The notes below the pieces were generated by a model, which made no database searches, was not told the DNA's origin, and worked only from the letters and a program-made list of their open reading frames with translations. Made by a program: the position numbers and the translations under genes. Below, one piece after another: positions 13,261 through 23,909 of a DNA stretch of 64,000 bases (its first letter is position 1; each line of letters begins with the position of its first letter). The DNA is from Ceratodon purpureus (lineage: Eukaryota; Streptophyta; Bryopsida; Pseudoditrichales; Ditrichaceae), in the NCBI GenBank assembly GCA_014871385.1, contig CM026421.1, positions 20,822,865 through 20,886,864 of the forward strand, given 5' to 3'.

Positions 13261-13632
13261 ATGCCGAAGGTGTGTAATGCGAGATCCAGGAGGACGAGAG
13301 CGGCTGTAGGTTTGCCCCCAAAGGCACCGGCGAGTTATGAGGAGCTGCGGCCGTGGCTGCTGGAGGTGGAGCGCGCCAGGGAACGAGGCATGGACCTGCC
13401 ACCGTTTAGGCACATCGGAAGCCTCCATGTTGGTGAAGGTGAATGGCGTTGGACAGTGCTTTGTACCAATGAGCTTCTCCGTATTATGGAGTTGTCCCTA
13501 ATCCCGTATCCCTTGCTATCGAACGTCGATGAGAATCCAGTTGTTGAGCTGCCCGAAGTGATCATATCGGATGGCGAAACTTGCTGGTTTGATATGGACA
13601 AGAGTTGGACTGTATATCCTTCGAAGGATTAG
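13261..13632 (+). CDS. Small hypothetical protein, 123 aa, inside the element
   Basis: The frame is open further upstream, but ATG 13261 (TTGCGCGATGCCG) starts a plausible protein with a basic N-terminus (MPKVCNARSRRTRAA), a helical region (PWLLEVERARERGMD) and a Trp-containing C-terminal part ending in DMDKSWTVYPSKD. No family is recognised. It is flanked by two diverged direct repeats of about 200 bp, so it may have been captured or duplicated as a unit. GC content is higher than in its flanks, as in the other coding parts of the element. It could be a fragment of a larger gene. Confidence 0.4.
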   Translation: MPKVCNARSRRTRAAVGLPPKAPASYEELRPWLLEVERARERGMDLPPFRHIGSLHVGEGEWRWTVLCTNELLRIMELSLIPYPLLSNVDENPVVELPEVIISDGETCWFDMDKSWTVYPSKD

Positions 13633-14145
13633 TACTGTGAAGTCTAGTGGGGTGTTCGAATACAATCCTTTAGATTTGGTCATTCATTGGATCTAGATAC
13701 GAGTATTCCAGCATGACGGTTTTGGATAATATAGATGATTCTAGAAATAAGAAAAGAAAAAGCACCTAAAAGAAATGGTCTTAGAAGTCCGTGGAATATT
13801 TCAGAGTTCGTGTACAATAATGGAGTAGCAGAAACCAAGATGTACACCAACTCGAGAATAGGTAACATGACTATGCAAATGTGGGATTCTGAATGAGTAA
13901 AATATAATTAACAGCACAATATTATATTTGAGCCTTTCTTTTGTAACATTTTATTCTTCATATTATATTTGGAGCATTACAGTTGTGACATTTCATCCTT
14001 TACAAACACGGAGACAAATTGGACATGAGAATTATAACAAGTTTAGGTTCAGGGAAGTAGAGTAGACGAAGGAATAGGCAATGAAATCCAATTAAATCAA
14101 ATCAAATCAAATGAAAACAACAATAGACCGAAGCCTCTTTCAACC

Positions 14146-17100
14146 TCACAACATGCTACAGTCGCTACTTTCACTCTCAGAACTAGATGACTCCGAATCT
14201 CCTTCTACCGCCTCGTCATCGACAAATAGAAGGGCTCTGGGATCAAAAGTAGTTGGCCGACTAGGAACATATGTAAGGGCTCCAGATTGAAACGCCTGTG
14301 CTAAGTCCTCTGCGTAGTCCGGAAGTATGAAAGGCTGAATCGGGCTGGAATGTAGACGCCACGATGGAGTGGACACTGCACTTGGCACACGTGGCGGTGA
14401 TGCTGAAACTACTCTGCAATAGAGAACCGACTGTGGTTACATCGAGTACGTAGAGCTGCAAAGAGAAGTAATGCTTGGATAATTTGATCGTAGAATAGAA
14501 GACTTACACCACTTATCAGGTCTTGGTCTCTTTGGAGGCGCTTCGCCTGCTGCTGCCGGCCTTGGATGTTTAGGAGGGCCCATGGCGGATGGTTTGAGAA
14601 GGGCGTTGAATATGGCTTCGTCCTCCTCAAAAGCGAGAATGTGGCGACCAGTAGCCTGGGCAGCCTTGATGGAGGCTCCTGAAACTCGTAGAGATACAAA
14701 AAAATGAGAGACTGTTGTAAAAACGAGAGGAATAATTCAGCAAAGATATGCATGAATAATTACCTGTCCCAGCATTCCAATCAACAACTATGTCGCCGGG
14801 CTTTGACAGCTCCTCAAGTATGCCCTGCATCATGTCAATGGATTTCTCCCTTGCCCCTCTCCACGGCACCTCCCCATTCATGAGCTGCGAATCCACATCG
14901 GTGAAGTTGAAAATGGCATCACTCTCGGTAATGTTGAGGAGCCCATGTATCAGGTCTTCCTTCTTCGTCTGGAAGGAGAAAGTACTGCCACTACGAACGT
15001 AGACGCGAATCCAGAACCGCATAGTCTGCAGTCAAGCAAAACTAGTGAGTAAAATTAAGCGGAAATGGTTATCAATCAGTAAAGGGAAGGGTATGTTTAG
15101 GGCAATTACCAATTTCTCGGGGTTCGTTGGAGAAGTCAGGCCGAGTACATTGACACCCCACCAGTCCTTGAACAGCACGTATCCACCACCAGCAGCTTCT
15201 ACCTCGATATCCTTAGCCAGCTTCTGATCAGTGTTGTAGATGAGGCAGATGGCACCATCTTTCTGCAGGAATTCATCTGCAAAATGGAAGATGTCGTACA
15301 AATAATCCTTGTAGCGAGAGTTCCAAGGCGGAATACTCGTGGGGGGAACGGAAACGGATGGGACGGGAAGATTCTCAGGGATGTCGGCAATGATCAAGTC
15401 GACTCCCAGATGGTTCTCTTGTTTGCAGCGGTCCGGAACTTCGTTTTCGCGGCCTGCTCCAAACTTCAGGAAACAAGAAAGGAGAGTTAGTAACTACAGA
15501 GCGAGTAGAGGTGGCAGAATCCATTAAATGTCAAAATATAGGAACAAACCTTGCGAATGAAGTCTTGAGTCTTGATCCAATCCGGGTCGCCACCTTTTCT
15601 CTCCTGTCTCCTATTTCGCCGCAACAGGGAATCCACAGATGAGTTGAAGACGGAAACTTGTGAGGAAATCGAAGCTCCAGCGGAAGAAGTTGGTTGGGGA
15701 TATAGTTTGGCCTTCCTCTGCTCAAGGAGACCTCTGGTGATCTCCGAAGCACTGATCGAGGAAGGACCCGGTGAAGAAGTTGAAGAAGGCTTCGTAACCA
15801 CATTACCCGGAGAGGGTTCTGGAGCCGTCTGCTCTGGAGCGGAAGAAGCTGCACCAGTTTGCTGTGAAGCTTGTGAATGTGATCGCAAAGATTTCAGTCG
15901 CCTTCCTCTCCCTTTCTTCGGTGGAGGAGCCGATGATTGGTCTTCAGGGCCATTGTCATCTTCAGGACCGTCCACCGTCTCTTCGACCACCACCTTACCC
16001 CCATCGTGTAAAGTCTTGATGTCCACCTCAGAGTCAATTGTGAAACCGCGAAAACAATCAAGGTACCAGCATCCCTCAAGCAAGTGAGGAGATTTGTACC
16101 TTTTCAACTGCTCTGGAGAATAGATACACTGGTCCGAGGTTGTCTCCGTCCAAGAAAGGAAGTAGTTGGGGAGCTGGTGGACCGTGATGGCCCCCTTCAG
16201 AAGAAGCTCTCGCTTGAAGTACCTAAGGGAAGAAATTTAGAACCTTAGTAGCATAAGAAGCAATAGCGAATTAAAATATGCAAATGCAATACAGTTTCGT
16301 GACATACCGGAATATAACCCTCTTGACAACTTGAGCGGTTCCAGGGAATTTAGCGAAGTTGGACTTCTTGTCAAAGGGCTTCTCAGCCTTCTTCCCAATG
16401 AACGTAGGGAAGGCCTTGTCCCATAACATAATACGTGAACTCTCCACAAAGTCGCCCGGCTGTTGAACATCAGGAAATGCCCTCCAATCGATATTGAGGT
16501 TCTCCGACTTGAATATGTCCTCGACCTCGTTGACGACGGCTTCCTCCAACTGTAATACAGAATTCAAATAAGTACCAATGAGAGAAGAATTAAGAATGCA
16601 CTTTCTAATTGGTAAGGCATATTTCGAAACCATACCCCAGCCCAGAATGAAGCCCTGTTCAACCAGGGGTCGAAATCAGTATCCTTGAATCCGGGCTTTG
16701 GAAATCTGTATGATAGTCTGGAACTCAGAGATGAGTTCCACCACCTCAGCCACCGAACCTTGTATTTGGGCTCAACGGCCGCCGGACAGATCTTCTGAAG
16801 CTTATCGAGGGACATCTCAGGTTTTGAGTTCTGGCTGTAATGCCGATTGATGTGCCAGGAGTAAAGAATTAGAAACTATAATTGCATAACGTTGTAACAA
16901 TTCAAAGTACTATCTGAAACTAGATGAAGGTGTCACCTCGTTCAAGAAGTCGTCACCGTTCTTGGGATTTGCAATTGCCAAGTACTTGGTGAAGTCCTTA
17001 TTCTTGATGGAGTCCACCATTTTCTCAGACGCTTCACTCATGATTTCCCAAACCGCTGATGCAGTCTGTTCATGTGCCGGTGTCTTCTCCTTGTAGGCCT

Positions 17101-18831
17101 TAGCTGCTTCATCGGAGGCTGCAGCAATTTCCCGCTGTAGAAGGATAATCATTTTTTAGGGAAATCATAAATGAATGAGATAAAGCAATCAAAGAATGAG
17201 AGGAGATAAAACGAGCAAAGAGAGGGAGGAGGTAAAACTTACTCGGTAAAGAAAGGCGATGAAAACTCGAGTAGTTAAGGGAAACCATGACGGGTTCGGT
17301 GGCTTGTTCTTCAAACAAGCATCGTATTCTTCCGGGTACAGGAGGTCCTTGAAGTCCTCCAGCTTCATCATTCCGAATGAGCGGATTCGAAACAGTTTTG
17401 CTGGGAGATTATTCTTCACGTGGTCATTCTCAGTCGACCTGAGTATCTAATCAGTAAGTAATTGCCAAGATATATATTAGGAAAATACTTCAAAAGGATA
17501 ACAAATGCTCAAGATTTTATAACGTACCAATTGATGTCGTGCATGGCGTGCAAGAGATTGCCCACATGGCCACGGGGGTCAAGTACAATGCAATGCACAG
17601 AGATGTGCCAGGATGGGTCGTCTGCGTGATGCTCGTTGATATGCCTTAGCCATGCGGAAAGACGGTGATTACCCTCCCAGACATAAAACATCTTGTGCGA
17701 GAACTGCATCAACTCTTCGTCCCCAGAGATCTCATCATCAAAACGATCACTCGCTGCCAACCATAAAGGGCTCCAAGTGGCCATGATCTCCGCCGTCACA
17801 TTCTTCGTTTGCTCTTCAGTGTTGTACATGGAGATGTACATGACGCGGTCCCCATCTCTATATCCCTTCACAAACTCCCGCTCCAAGTGTTGTACCCCCA
17901 TTTCACCCACTGGTCTAACCTTGGCCATTGGGATCATCCTGCATAGGGGCACCAGCATTCGCGACTTATGCGTGGGTTTGATCCTGCAGTTGTTGATGAC
18001 GGCGTTGGAGTCGAGCTTGAATTGTATTCGATGCTGCAACTCCCCTTCCATAGCAGTCTTCAAGTCAGACGGGCAAGATGGTTTTGCCAACACATCTTGT
18101 GTTTGAGTAACCTGCCAAGAGGTGTGCGAATTGAAAGAGGAATCAGAATCAAAGGAAGTCATGCAAAGAAGACAAGTATATAAAAGAAAGTAACAATATA
18201 TCTTCATACTGTCATCTCGTTTGTAACAAGTCAGAATTCATCTGCGCTTGGGGGAACTATCTACGTGATGCTCGACTATAGTACTCCTTAGACTGTCTAC
18301 AGTTCCAGTGACGGCGCCTCCTCCAAAACCGCCTGGTTTGCTGAACCGGGCAGGGCAGAATTGCCGGTAGAGCGAACACCACATGCGCTGGCCTTCTCAC
18401 TCTAATAGGCGATGAAGGAGAGGGTGGAGACATAGGCGGTGAGCCCTGTAGAGGGGAAGTAGGCATGTAGGCCGGAGACGTAGGCTCATACACAGGGGAG
18501 GTAGGCATGTACACGGGAGAAGTAGGCATGTACTGTGGAGAGTGGACCTCGAGAGGTCCACTATCTCCAACTACAGGGTTGGCTACATCACAGGTACAAT
18601 AAGGCTGATCAAATGAATCCGAGAGGTCGGATACATTGATAACTGAAATGGGGGAGGTCGCGGACATCTCAGGAGCATCTGAATATACCTAGAGTAGAAG
18701 AAATGAAGAGAGGGTTATATTCCACCTTTAAAAGAGGTGCAATTAAAAAATTAAAAATATGAGACAAGTAAGAGGAACTCGTAATGTACCTCGGTCTCAG
18801 CTGGAGTTGGAACTTGACGTTCGCTCCCCAT
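14146..18831 (-). CDS. Transposon-borne CTD-heptad / ParB-like / DNA amino-methyltransferase-like protein, 12 exons
   Basis: My exon model is 18831-18790, 18688-18401, 18111-17528, 17438-17243, 17134-16937, 16830-16636, 16549-16308, 16222-15550, 15463-15110, 15025-14764, 14678-14508 and 14402-14146. All borders are GT..AG, all phases join, total 1153 aa. Residues 67-94 are four heptads of the form Y-M/E-P-T-S-P-x. Residues about 160-300 resemble a ParB-like fold, with FYVWEGNHRLSAWLRH in place of the usual GxxR motif. Residues about 807-1041 resemble a permuted (motif IV before motif I) DNA N6/N4 amino-methyltransferase: VDLIIADIPENLP at the motif IV position, then EKSIDMMQGI, GDIVVDWNAGTGASIKAA, TGRHILAFEEDEA for motif X/I and the AdoMet pocket. 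The canonical DPPY/F is replaced by ADIPE, so catalysis is doubtful. The C-terminus is an acidic Ser/Glu tail. ParB plus adenine methylase fusions are familiar from phages; in a plant transposon this is unusual. Confidence 0.72.
18449..18532 (-). repeat. Four tandem 21-bp units coding CTD-like heptads
   Basis: Each 21-bp unit encodes YMPTSPV, YMPTSPV, YEPTSPA or YMPTSPL. Synonymous differences between units argue that the peptide, not only the DNA, is maintained. The units are followed by further SPP/PSSP residues. Confidence 0.85.
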
Positions 18832-19036
18832 ATTATCCTCAGAAGACTCCTAGTTCATAGAAAAATAAATTTTCTATCAATAATAAAACAAATGTAAAGA
18901 CAAATAAATGTGAATTAACGTCCATCAAACCTCCATTCAAAATTAAGGTTTAAGACAAATGTACAAAACATATAACCAGAAGCTCAAGCCAGAGAACAAG
19001 TAAACTCCATCAATTTAACACAAAATAAGAATCATT

Positions 19037-19480
19037 CATAAAAAATTGAGGCCATCATTGCTAGAGCTTTGTAACATTAGCTCCGGCCTAGGGAATCGAA
19101 CCCGATCTCTTCAAATAGTAAACATTAAGCCCCAAGCCGAGCAGCCCAAGGCAGCAGCATGCGAGCAAACATCACGAAATCAAATAACAATAAGTGACCC
19201 GCTCCCCTACTGTCGTCACAGACAGTAGGGTGCAAGGTCCATATAAACAAATGAAAATTCAAAACCTTAATTATCTAAGACATATATAAAATCCGAAAAT
19301 TTAAATAAAAAAAAGTAATAAACATTAAGCCACGAAGCCGAGCAGCCCAAGGCAGCAGCATGCGAGCAAACATCACGAAATCAAATAACAAATCACAATG
19401 AAGAGAGTATCGGGTTCGATTCCCCCAGGCCGGAGCTAGTGCTAGAAAGCTCTAGCAATGATGGCCTCAATTTTTTATGG
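19037..19480. repeat. Fold-back with tRNA-like arms at the left edge of the 201-bp array
   Basis: About 75 bases at 19037-19110 reappear as the reverse complement at about 19402-19480. Each arm contains GGGTTCGATTCC, a perfect Pol III B-box/T-loop sequence, next to GGCCGGAGC, but no full tRNA cloverleaf or clear A-box is present. Between the arms lie two diverged array units. This looks like two SINE-like or tRNA-derived fragments in inverted orientation. Confidence 0.6.
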
Positions 19481-22213
19481 AAAAATCTTACCCCTTCAAG
19501 TTTCAGAAAATTAAAATAAAAAAAAATAAAAAACATTAAGCCCCAAGCCTAGCAGCCCAAGGCAGCAGCATGCGAGCAAACATCACGAAATCAAATATTA
19601 ATAAGTGACCCGCTCCCCTACTGTCGGCAACGACAGTAGGGTGCAAGGTCCACATTTTGAAAAATAAATTCAAGACTTTTATGATTGAAATGCAATAAAA
19701 AATAGGAAAATTAAAATAAAAAAGAAATAAAAAACATTAAGCCCCAAGCCGAGCAGCCCAAGGCAGCAGCATGCGAGCAAACATCACGAAATCAAATATC
19801 AATAAGTGACCCGCTCCCCTACTGTCGGCAACGACAGTAGGGTGCAAGGTCCACATTTTGAAAAATAAATTCAAGACTTTTATGATTGAAATGCAATAAA
19901 AAATAACAAAATCAAAATAAAAAAGAAATAAAAAACATTAAGCCCCAAGCCGAGCAGCCCAAGGCAGCAGCATGCGAGCAAACATCACGAAATAAAATAA
20001 CAATAAGTGACCCGCTCCCCTACTGTCGGCAACGACAGTAGGGTGCAAGGTCCACATTTTGAAAAATAAATTCAAAACTTTTATGATTGAAATGCAATAA
20101 AAAATAACAAAATTAAAATAAAAAAGAAATAAAACACATTAAGCCCCAAGCCGAGCAGCCCAAGGCAGCAGCATGCGAGCAAACATCACGAAATAAAATA
20201 ACAATAAGTGACCCGCTCCCCTACTGTCGGCAACGACAGTAGGGTGCAAGGTCCACATTTTGAAAAATAAATTCAAAACTTTTATGATTGAAATGCAATA
20301 AAAAATAACAAAATTAAAATAAAAAAGAAATAAAACACATTAAGCCCCAAGCCGAGCAGCCCAAGGCAGCAGCATGCGAGCAAACATCACGAAATCAAAT
20401 ATCAATAAGTGACCCGCTCCCCTACTGTCGGCAACGACAGTAGGGTGCAAGGTCCACATTTTGAAAAATAAATTCAAAACTTTTATGATTGAAATGCAAT
20501 AAAAAATAACAAAATTAAAATAAAAAAGAAATAAAAAACATTAAGCCCCAAGCCGAGCAGCCCAAGGCAGCAGCATGCGAGCAAACATCACGAAATCAAA
20601 TATCAATAAGTGACCCGCTCCCCTACTGTCGGCAACGACAGTAGGGTGCAAGGTCCACATTTTGAAAAATAAATTCAAGACTTTTATGATTGAAATACAA
20701 TAAAAAATAACAAAATTAAAATAAAAAAGAAATAAAAAACATTAAGCCCCAAGCCGAGCAGCCCAAGGCAGCAGCATGCGAGCAAACATCACGAAATCAA
20801 ATAACAATAAGTGACCCGCTCCCCTACTGTCGGCAACGACAGTAGGGTGCAAGGTCCACATTTTGAAAAATAAATTCAAAACTTTTATGATTGAAATGCA
20901 ATAAAAAATAACAAAATTAAAATAAAAAAGAAATAAAACACATTAAGCCCCAAGCCGAGCAGCCCAAGGCAGCAGCATGCGAGCAAACATCACGAAATAA
21001 AATAACAATAAGTGACCCGCTCCCCTACTGTCGGCAACGACAGTAGGGTGCAAGGTCCACATTTTGAAAAATAAATTCAAAACTTTTATGATTGAAATGC
21101 AATAAAAAATAACAAAATTAAAATAAAAAAGAAATAAAACACATTAAGCCCCAAGCCGAGCAGCCCAAGGCAGCAGCATGCGAGCAAACATCACGAAATC
21201 AAATATCAATAAGTGACCCGCTCCCCTACTGTCGGCAACGACAGTAGGGTGCAAGGTCCACATTTTGAAAAATAAATTCAAAACTTTTATGATTGAAATG
21301 CAATAAAAAATAACAAAATTAAAATAAAAAAGAAATAAAAAACATTAAGCCCCAAGCCGAGCAGCCCAAGGCAGCAGCATGCGAGCAAACATCACGAAAT
21401 CAAATATCAATAAGTGACCCGCTCCCCTACTGTCGGCAACGACAGTAGGGTGCAAGGTCCACATTTTGAAAAATAAATTCAAAACTTTTATGATTGAAAT
21501 GCAATAAAAAATAACAAAATTAAAATAAAAAAGAAATAAAACACATTAAGCCCCAAGCCGAGCAGCCCAAGGCAGCAGCATGCGAGCAAACATCACGAAA
21601 TCAAATAACAATAAGTGACCCGCTCCCCTACTGTCGGCAACGACAGTAGGGTGCAAGGTCCACATTTTGAAAAATAAATTCAAGACTTTTATGATTGAAA
21701 TGCAATAAAAAATAACAAAATTAAAATAAAAAAGAAATAAAAAACATTAAGCCCCAAGCCGAGCAGCCCAAGGCAGCAGCATGCGAGCAAACATCACGAA
21801 ATCAAATAACAATAAGTGACCCGCTCCCCTACTGTCGGCAACGACAGTAGGGTGCAAGGTCCACATTTTGAAAAATAAATTCAAAACTTTTATGATTGAA
21901 ATGCAATAAAAAATAACAAAATTAAAATAAAAAAGAAATAAAACACATTAAGCCCCAAGCCGAGCAGCCCAAGGCAGCAGCATGCGAGCAAACATCACGA
22001 AATCAAATAACAATAAGTGACCCGCTCCCCTACTGTCGGCAACGACAGTAGGGTGCAAGGTCCACATTTTGAAAAATAAATTCAAAACTTTTATGATTGA
22101 AATGCAATAAAAAATAACAAAATTAAAATAAAAAAGAAATAAAACACATTAAGCCCCAAGCCGAGCAGCCCAAGGCAGCAGCATGCGAGCAAACATCACG
22201 AAATCAAATAACA
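19128..22213 (+). repeat. 201-bp tandem array, about 14 regular units plus diverged edge copies
   Basis: The anchor AGCCCCAAGC recurs at 19740, 19941, 20142, 20343, 20544, 20745, 20946, 21147, 21348, 21549, 21750, 21951 and 22152: exactly 201 bp apart and nearly identical. Copies near 19128, 19328 and 19539 are more diverged. Every complete regular unit, and the 19128 and 19539 copies in variant or identical form, has a GC-rich half with the perfect hairpin CCCTACTGTCG-GCAA-CGACAGTAGGG (11-bp stem, GNRA-type loop) and an AT-rich half. The 19328 copy and the truncated last copy lack the hairpin. No ORF runs through it. The near identity implies recent amplification or ongoing homogenisation. 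Confidence 0.95.
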
Positions 22214-22225
22214 TTTAAATCCGGC

Positions 22226-22560
22226 GCGGGAGAGGGACAGGGAGAGGGACAGGGAGTGACCGCGAGGGAGTGGGAGAGGGAGAGGGACAGGGAGTGACCG
22301 CGAGGGAGTGGGAGAGGGAGAGGGACAGGGAGTGACCGCGAGGGAGTTGGAGAGGGAGAGGGACAGGGAGTGACCGCGAGGGAGTGGGAGAGGGAGAGGG
22401 ACAGGGAGTGACCGCGAGGGAGTTGGAGAGGGAGAGGGACAGGGAGTGACCGCGAGGGAGTGGGAGAGGGAGAGGGACAGGGAGTGACGGCGAGGGAGTG
22501 GGAGAGGGAGAGGGATAGGGAGTGACGGCGCGGGAGAGGGACAGGGAGATGAACAGGGAG
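22226..22560 (+). repeat. G-rich minisatellite with repeated G-quadruplex motifs
   Basis: Units of about 38 bp repeat GGGAGAGGGAGAGGGACAGGG followed by AGTGACCGCGAGGGAGT, about eight times. Each unit has four GGG runs with 3-nt loops on the plus strand, a canonical G-quadruplex pattern. The minus-strand open frame here is only a translation of the repeat. Confidence 0.85.
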
Positions 22561-22864
22561 TGACGGCGCGGGAAGTTCCGAAACCGGATTCTCAAATCCC
22601 CAAGTTCCGAATCTTCATCAACCACAAGCATTTCCAGAATCGAACTTCCCCACACAACCAGGCAACCACGTGACCCGAATCCCCAACATAAAGAACCTTC
22701 AATGCGCAACATTCTAATCCTCGAATCTTCCCATCACTCAAGAGCCGCGAATACCCAATACTAAAGATATACCCAAAAAACTTCGAATCCCCAAGTAAAC
22801 CCATCAAACCTTAACACCCAGCAAGCAGACTCACAATTTCCAAGCACCCAAGCACCCTGCAATC

Positions 22865-23909
22865 TCACAACATTTCCCCACAAACTCCCCAACAGCAGAG
22901 CTCGCCTACCTCGTCGTCTTCGTCGTCGTCGTCGTCGCCTACCTCGAGCTGGCCGTCGACCTGGTCCGCTTGCTCAACTTCGAGCTGGCCGTCGACCTCG
23001 TCCGCTTGCTCAACTCCGAGCTGGTCCTGAAGCTCTTCTCTCCCATCAACGTCGCCGACCTGCGCGGCAGGGGCAATCTCCTCATCATCACCATCGCCGC
23101 GGCCTCCCAGATTCACCTCTGCCAGCGCAGCCATAGCTCTCCCTCCCACTCCTGCTGCTAAGATGCTTTGCCTGGCTCTCCTCGCTTCGACTCGGAGTTC
23201 TTCCAGTTCATTGCAGTCTCCAACCCGATCCCCGACCCCTCTCAACCACATTGTACTCTGTATAAAAATAGCTTGACATTGAATCCATGGATGGATGGAG
23301 CGGCCCCTTTCTTTTGAGACATATGCTTAGACTGTGTCAAGTGCCGCGGCCCCTCTCACTGAGACTTAGAGCAAACCTCACTCTCTTCAAACAAACTAAT
23401 TGATGAACAGCGTTACACTAATATAGTCTATAATTCATAATTCACAATAGCGTGGTTCTCGACGGGTTAGAAATACTTACCTTATCTGATTGAGAATCTG
23501 GCTCCCCTGTCGAGAACTCCTTGAATGAAATCGATGGTTGCGGAGACTCTAGTTTCTGACTACAATTAAAGACTAATTCTTCCGTCATGGCCTCACGTGC
23601 TCCTCTACTTAAATGTTCAACCTGTTCCTGCTCGTGATTCTCGACGTCCGTGTTTTCTAATAATTCCTCTTTCTCCTCTACTATAGAGTCGAGAATGAGT
23701 TTGCGAAGGCTACAAAACTTCAAAGCTACAGGCAGATCTCCTCCTCTCCGCTTCACGGGTGCACTCAAATGGTCACTTTTAGAATCTACCTGCTTACGTG
23801 ATGCTCTCCTCTTTCTAGCTCTTCTATTTGTAAAATCAGTGCGGCCAGGTTTCCTTCTCTGTTTAGGAGTAACATAAGTGGAGGGAGATGGCCCTCCACA
23901 CTGCTTCAT
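22865..23909 (-). CDS. Accessory protein with basic N-terminus and acidic repeat C-terminus, two exons
   Basis: Exon 1 runs 23909-23481 (143 codons, donor GTAAGTAT) and exon 2 runs 23257-22865 (131 codons, acceptor ATACAG), both phase 0, giving 273 aa. The N-terminal part is strongly basic (KQRRKPGR, NRRARKRRASRK), typical of a nuclear or DNA-binding segment. The middle is Glu-rich, and the C-terminus has repeats of the type VEQADxVDGQLEV ending in a run of Asp/Glu. I do not recognise the family. It sits divergently from the transposase gene, sharing the 636-bp region 23910-24545, so co-expression from one promoter region is likely. It could be a transposase partner, such as an end-binding or nuclear-entry factor, but that is inference. 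Confidence 0.55.

Noticed and set aside
18112..18257. Separate short CTD-repeat gene ending at the stop at 18257, with the ParB part starting at its own ATG near 18162
   Set aside because: A strong donor GTGAGAAGG at 18400 and acceptor TTGGCAG at 18112 join the two parts in phase 0; the single-gene model is simpler, although cDNA could overturn it.
19070..19110. tRNA gene on the minus strand
   Set aside because: Only the T-arm/B-box and an acceptor-like stem are present; no anticodon arm or A-box.
19128..22213. CRISPR-like array
   Set aside because: Units are fully identical over 201 bp with no variable spacers, and the host is a eukaryote.
22215..22712. Ser/Pro/Leu-rich minus-strand frame
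   Set aside because: Pure translation of the G-rich minisatellite.
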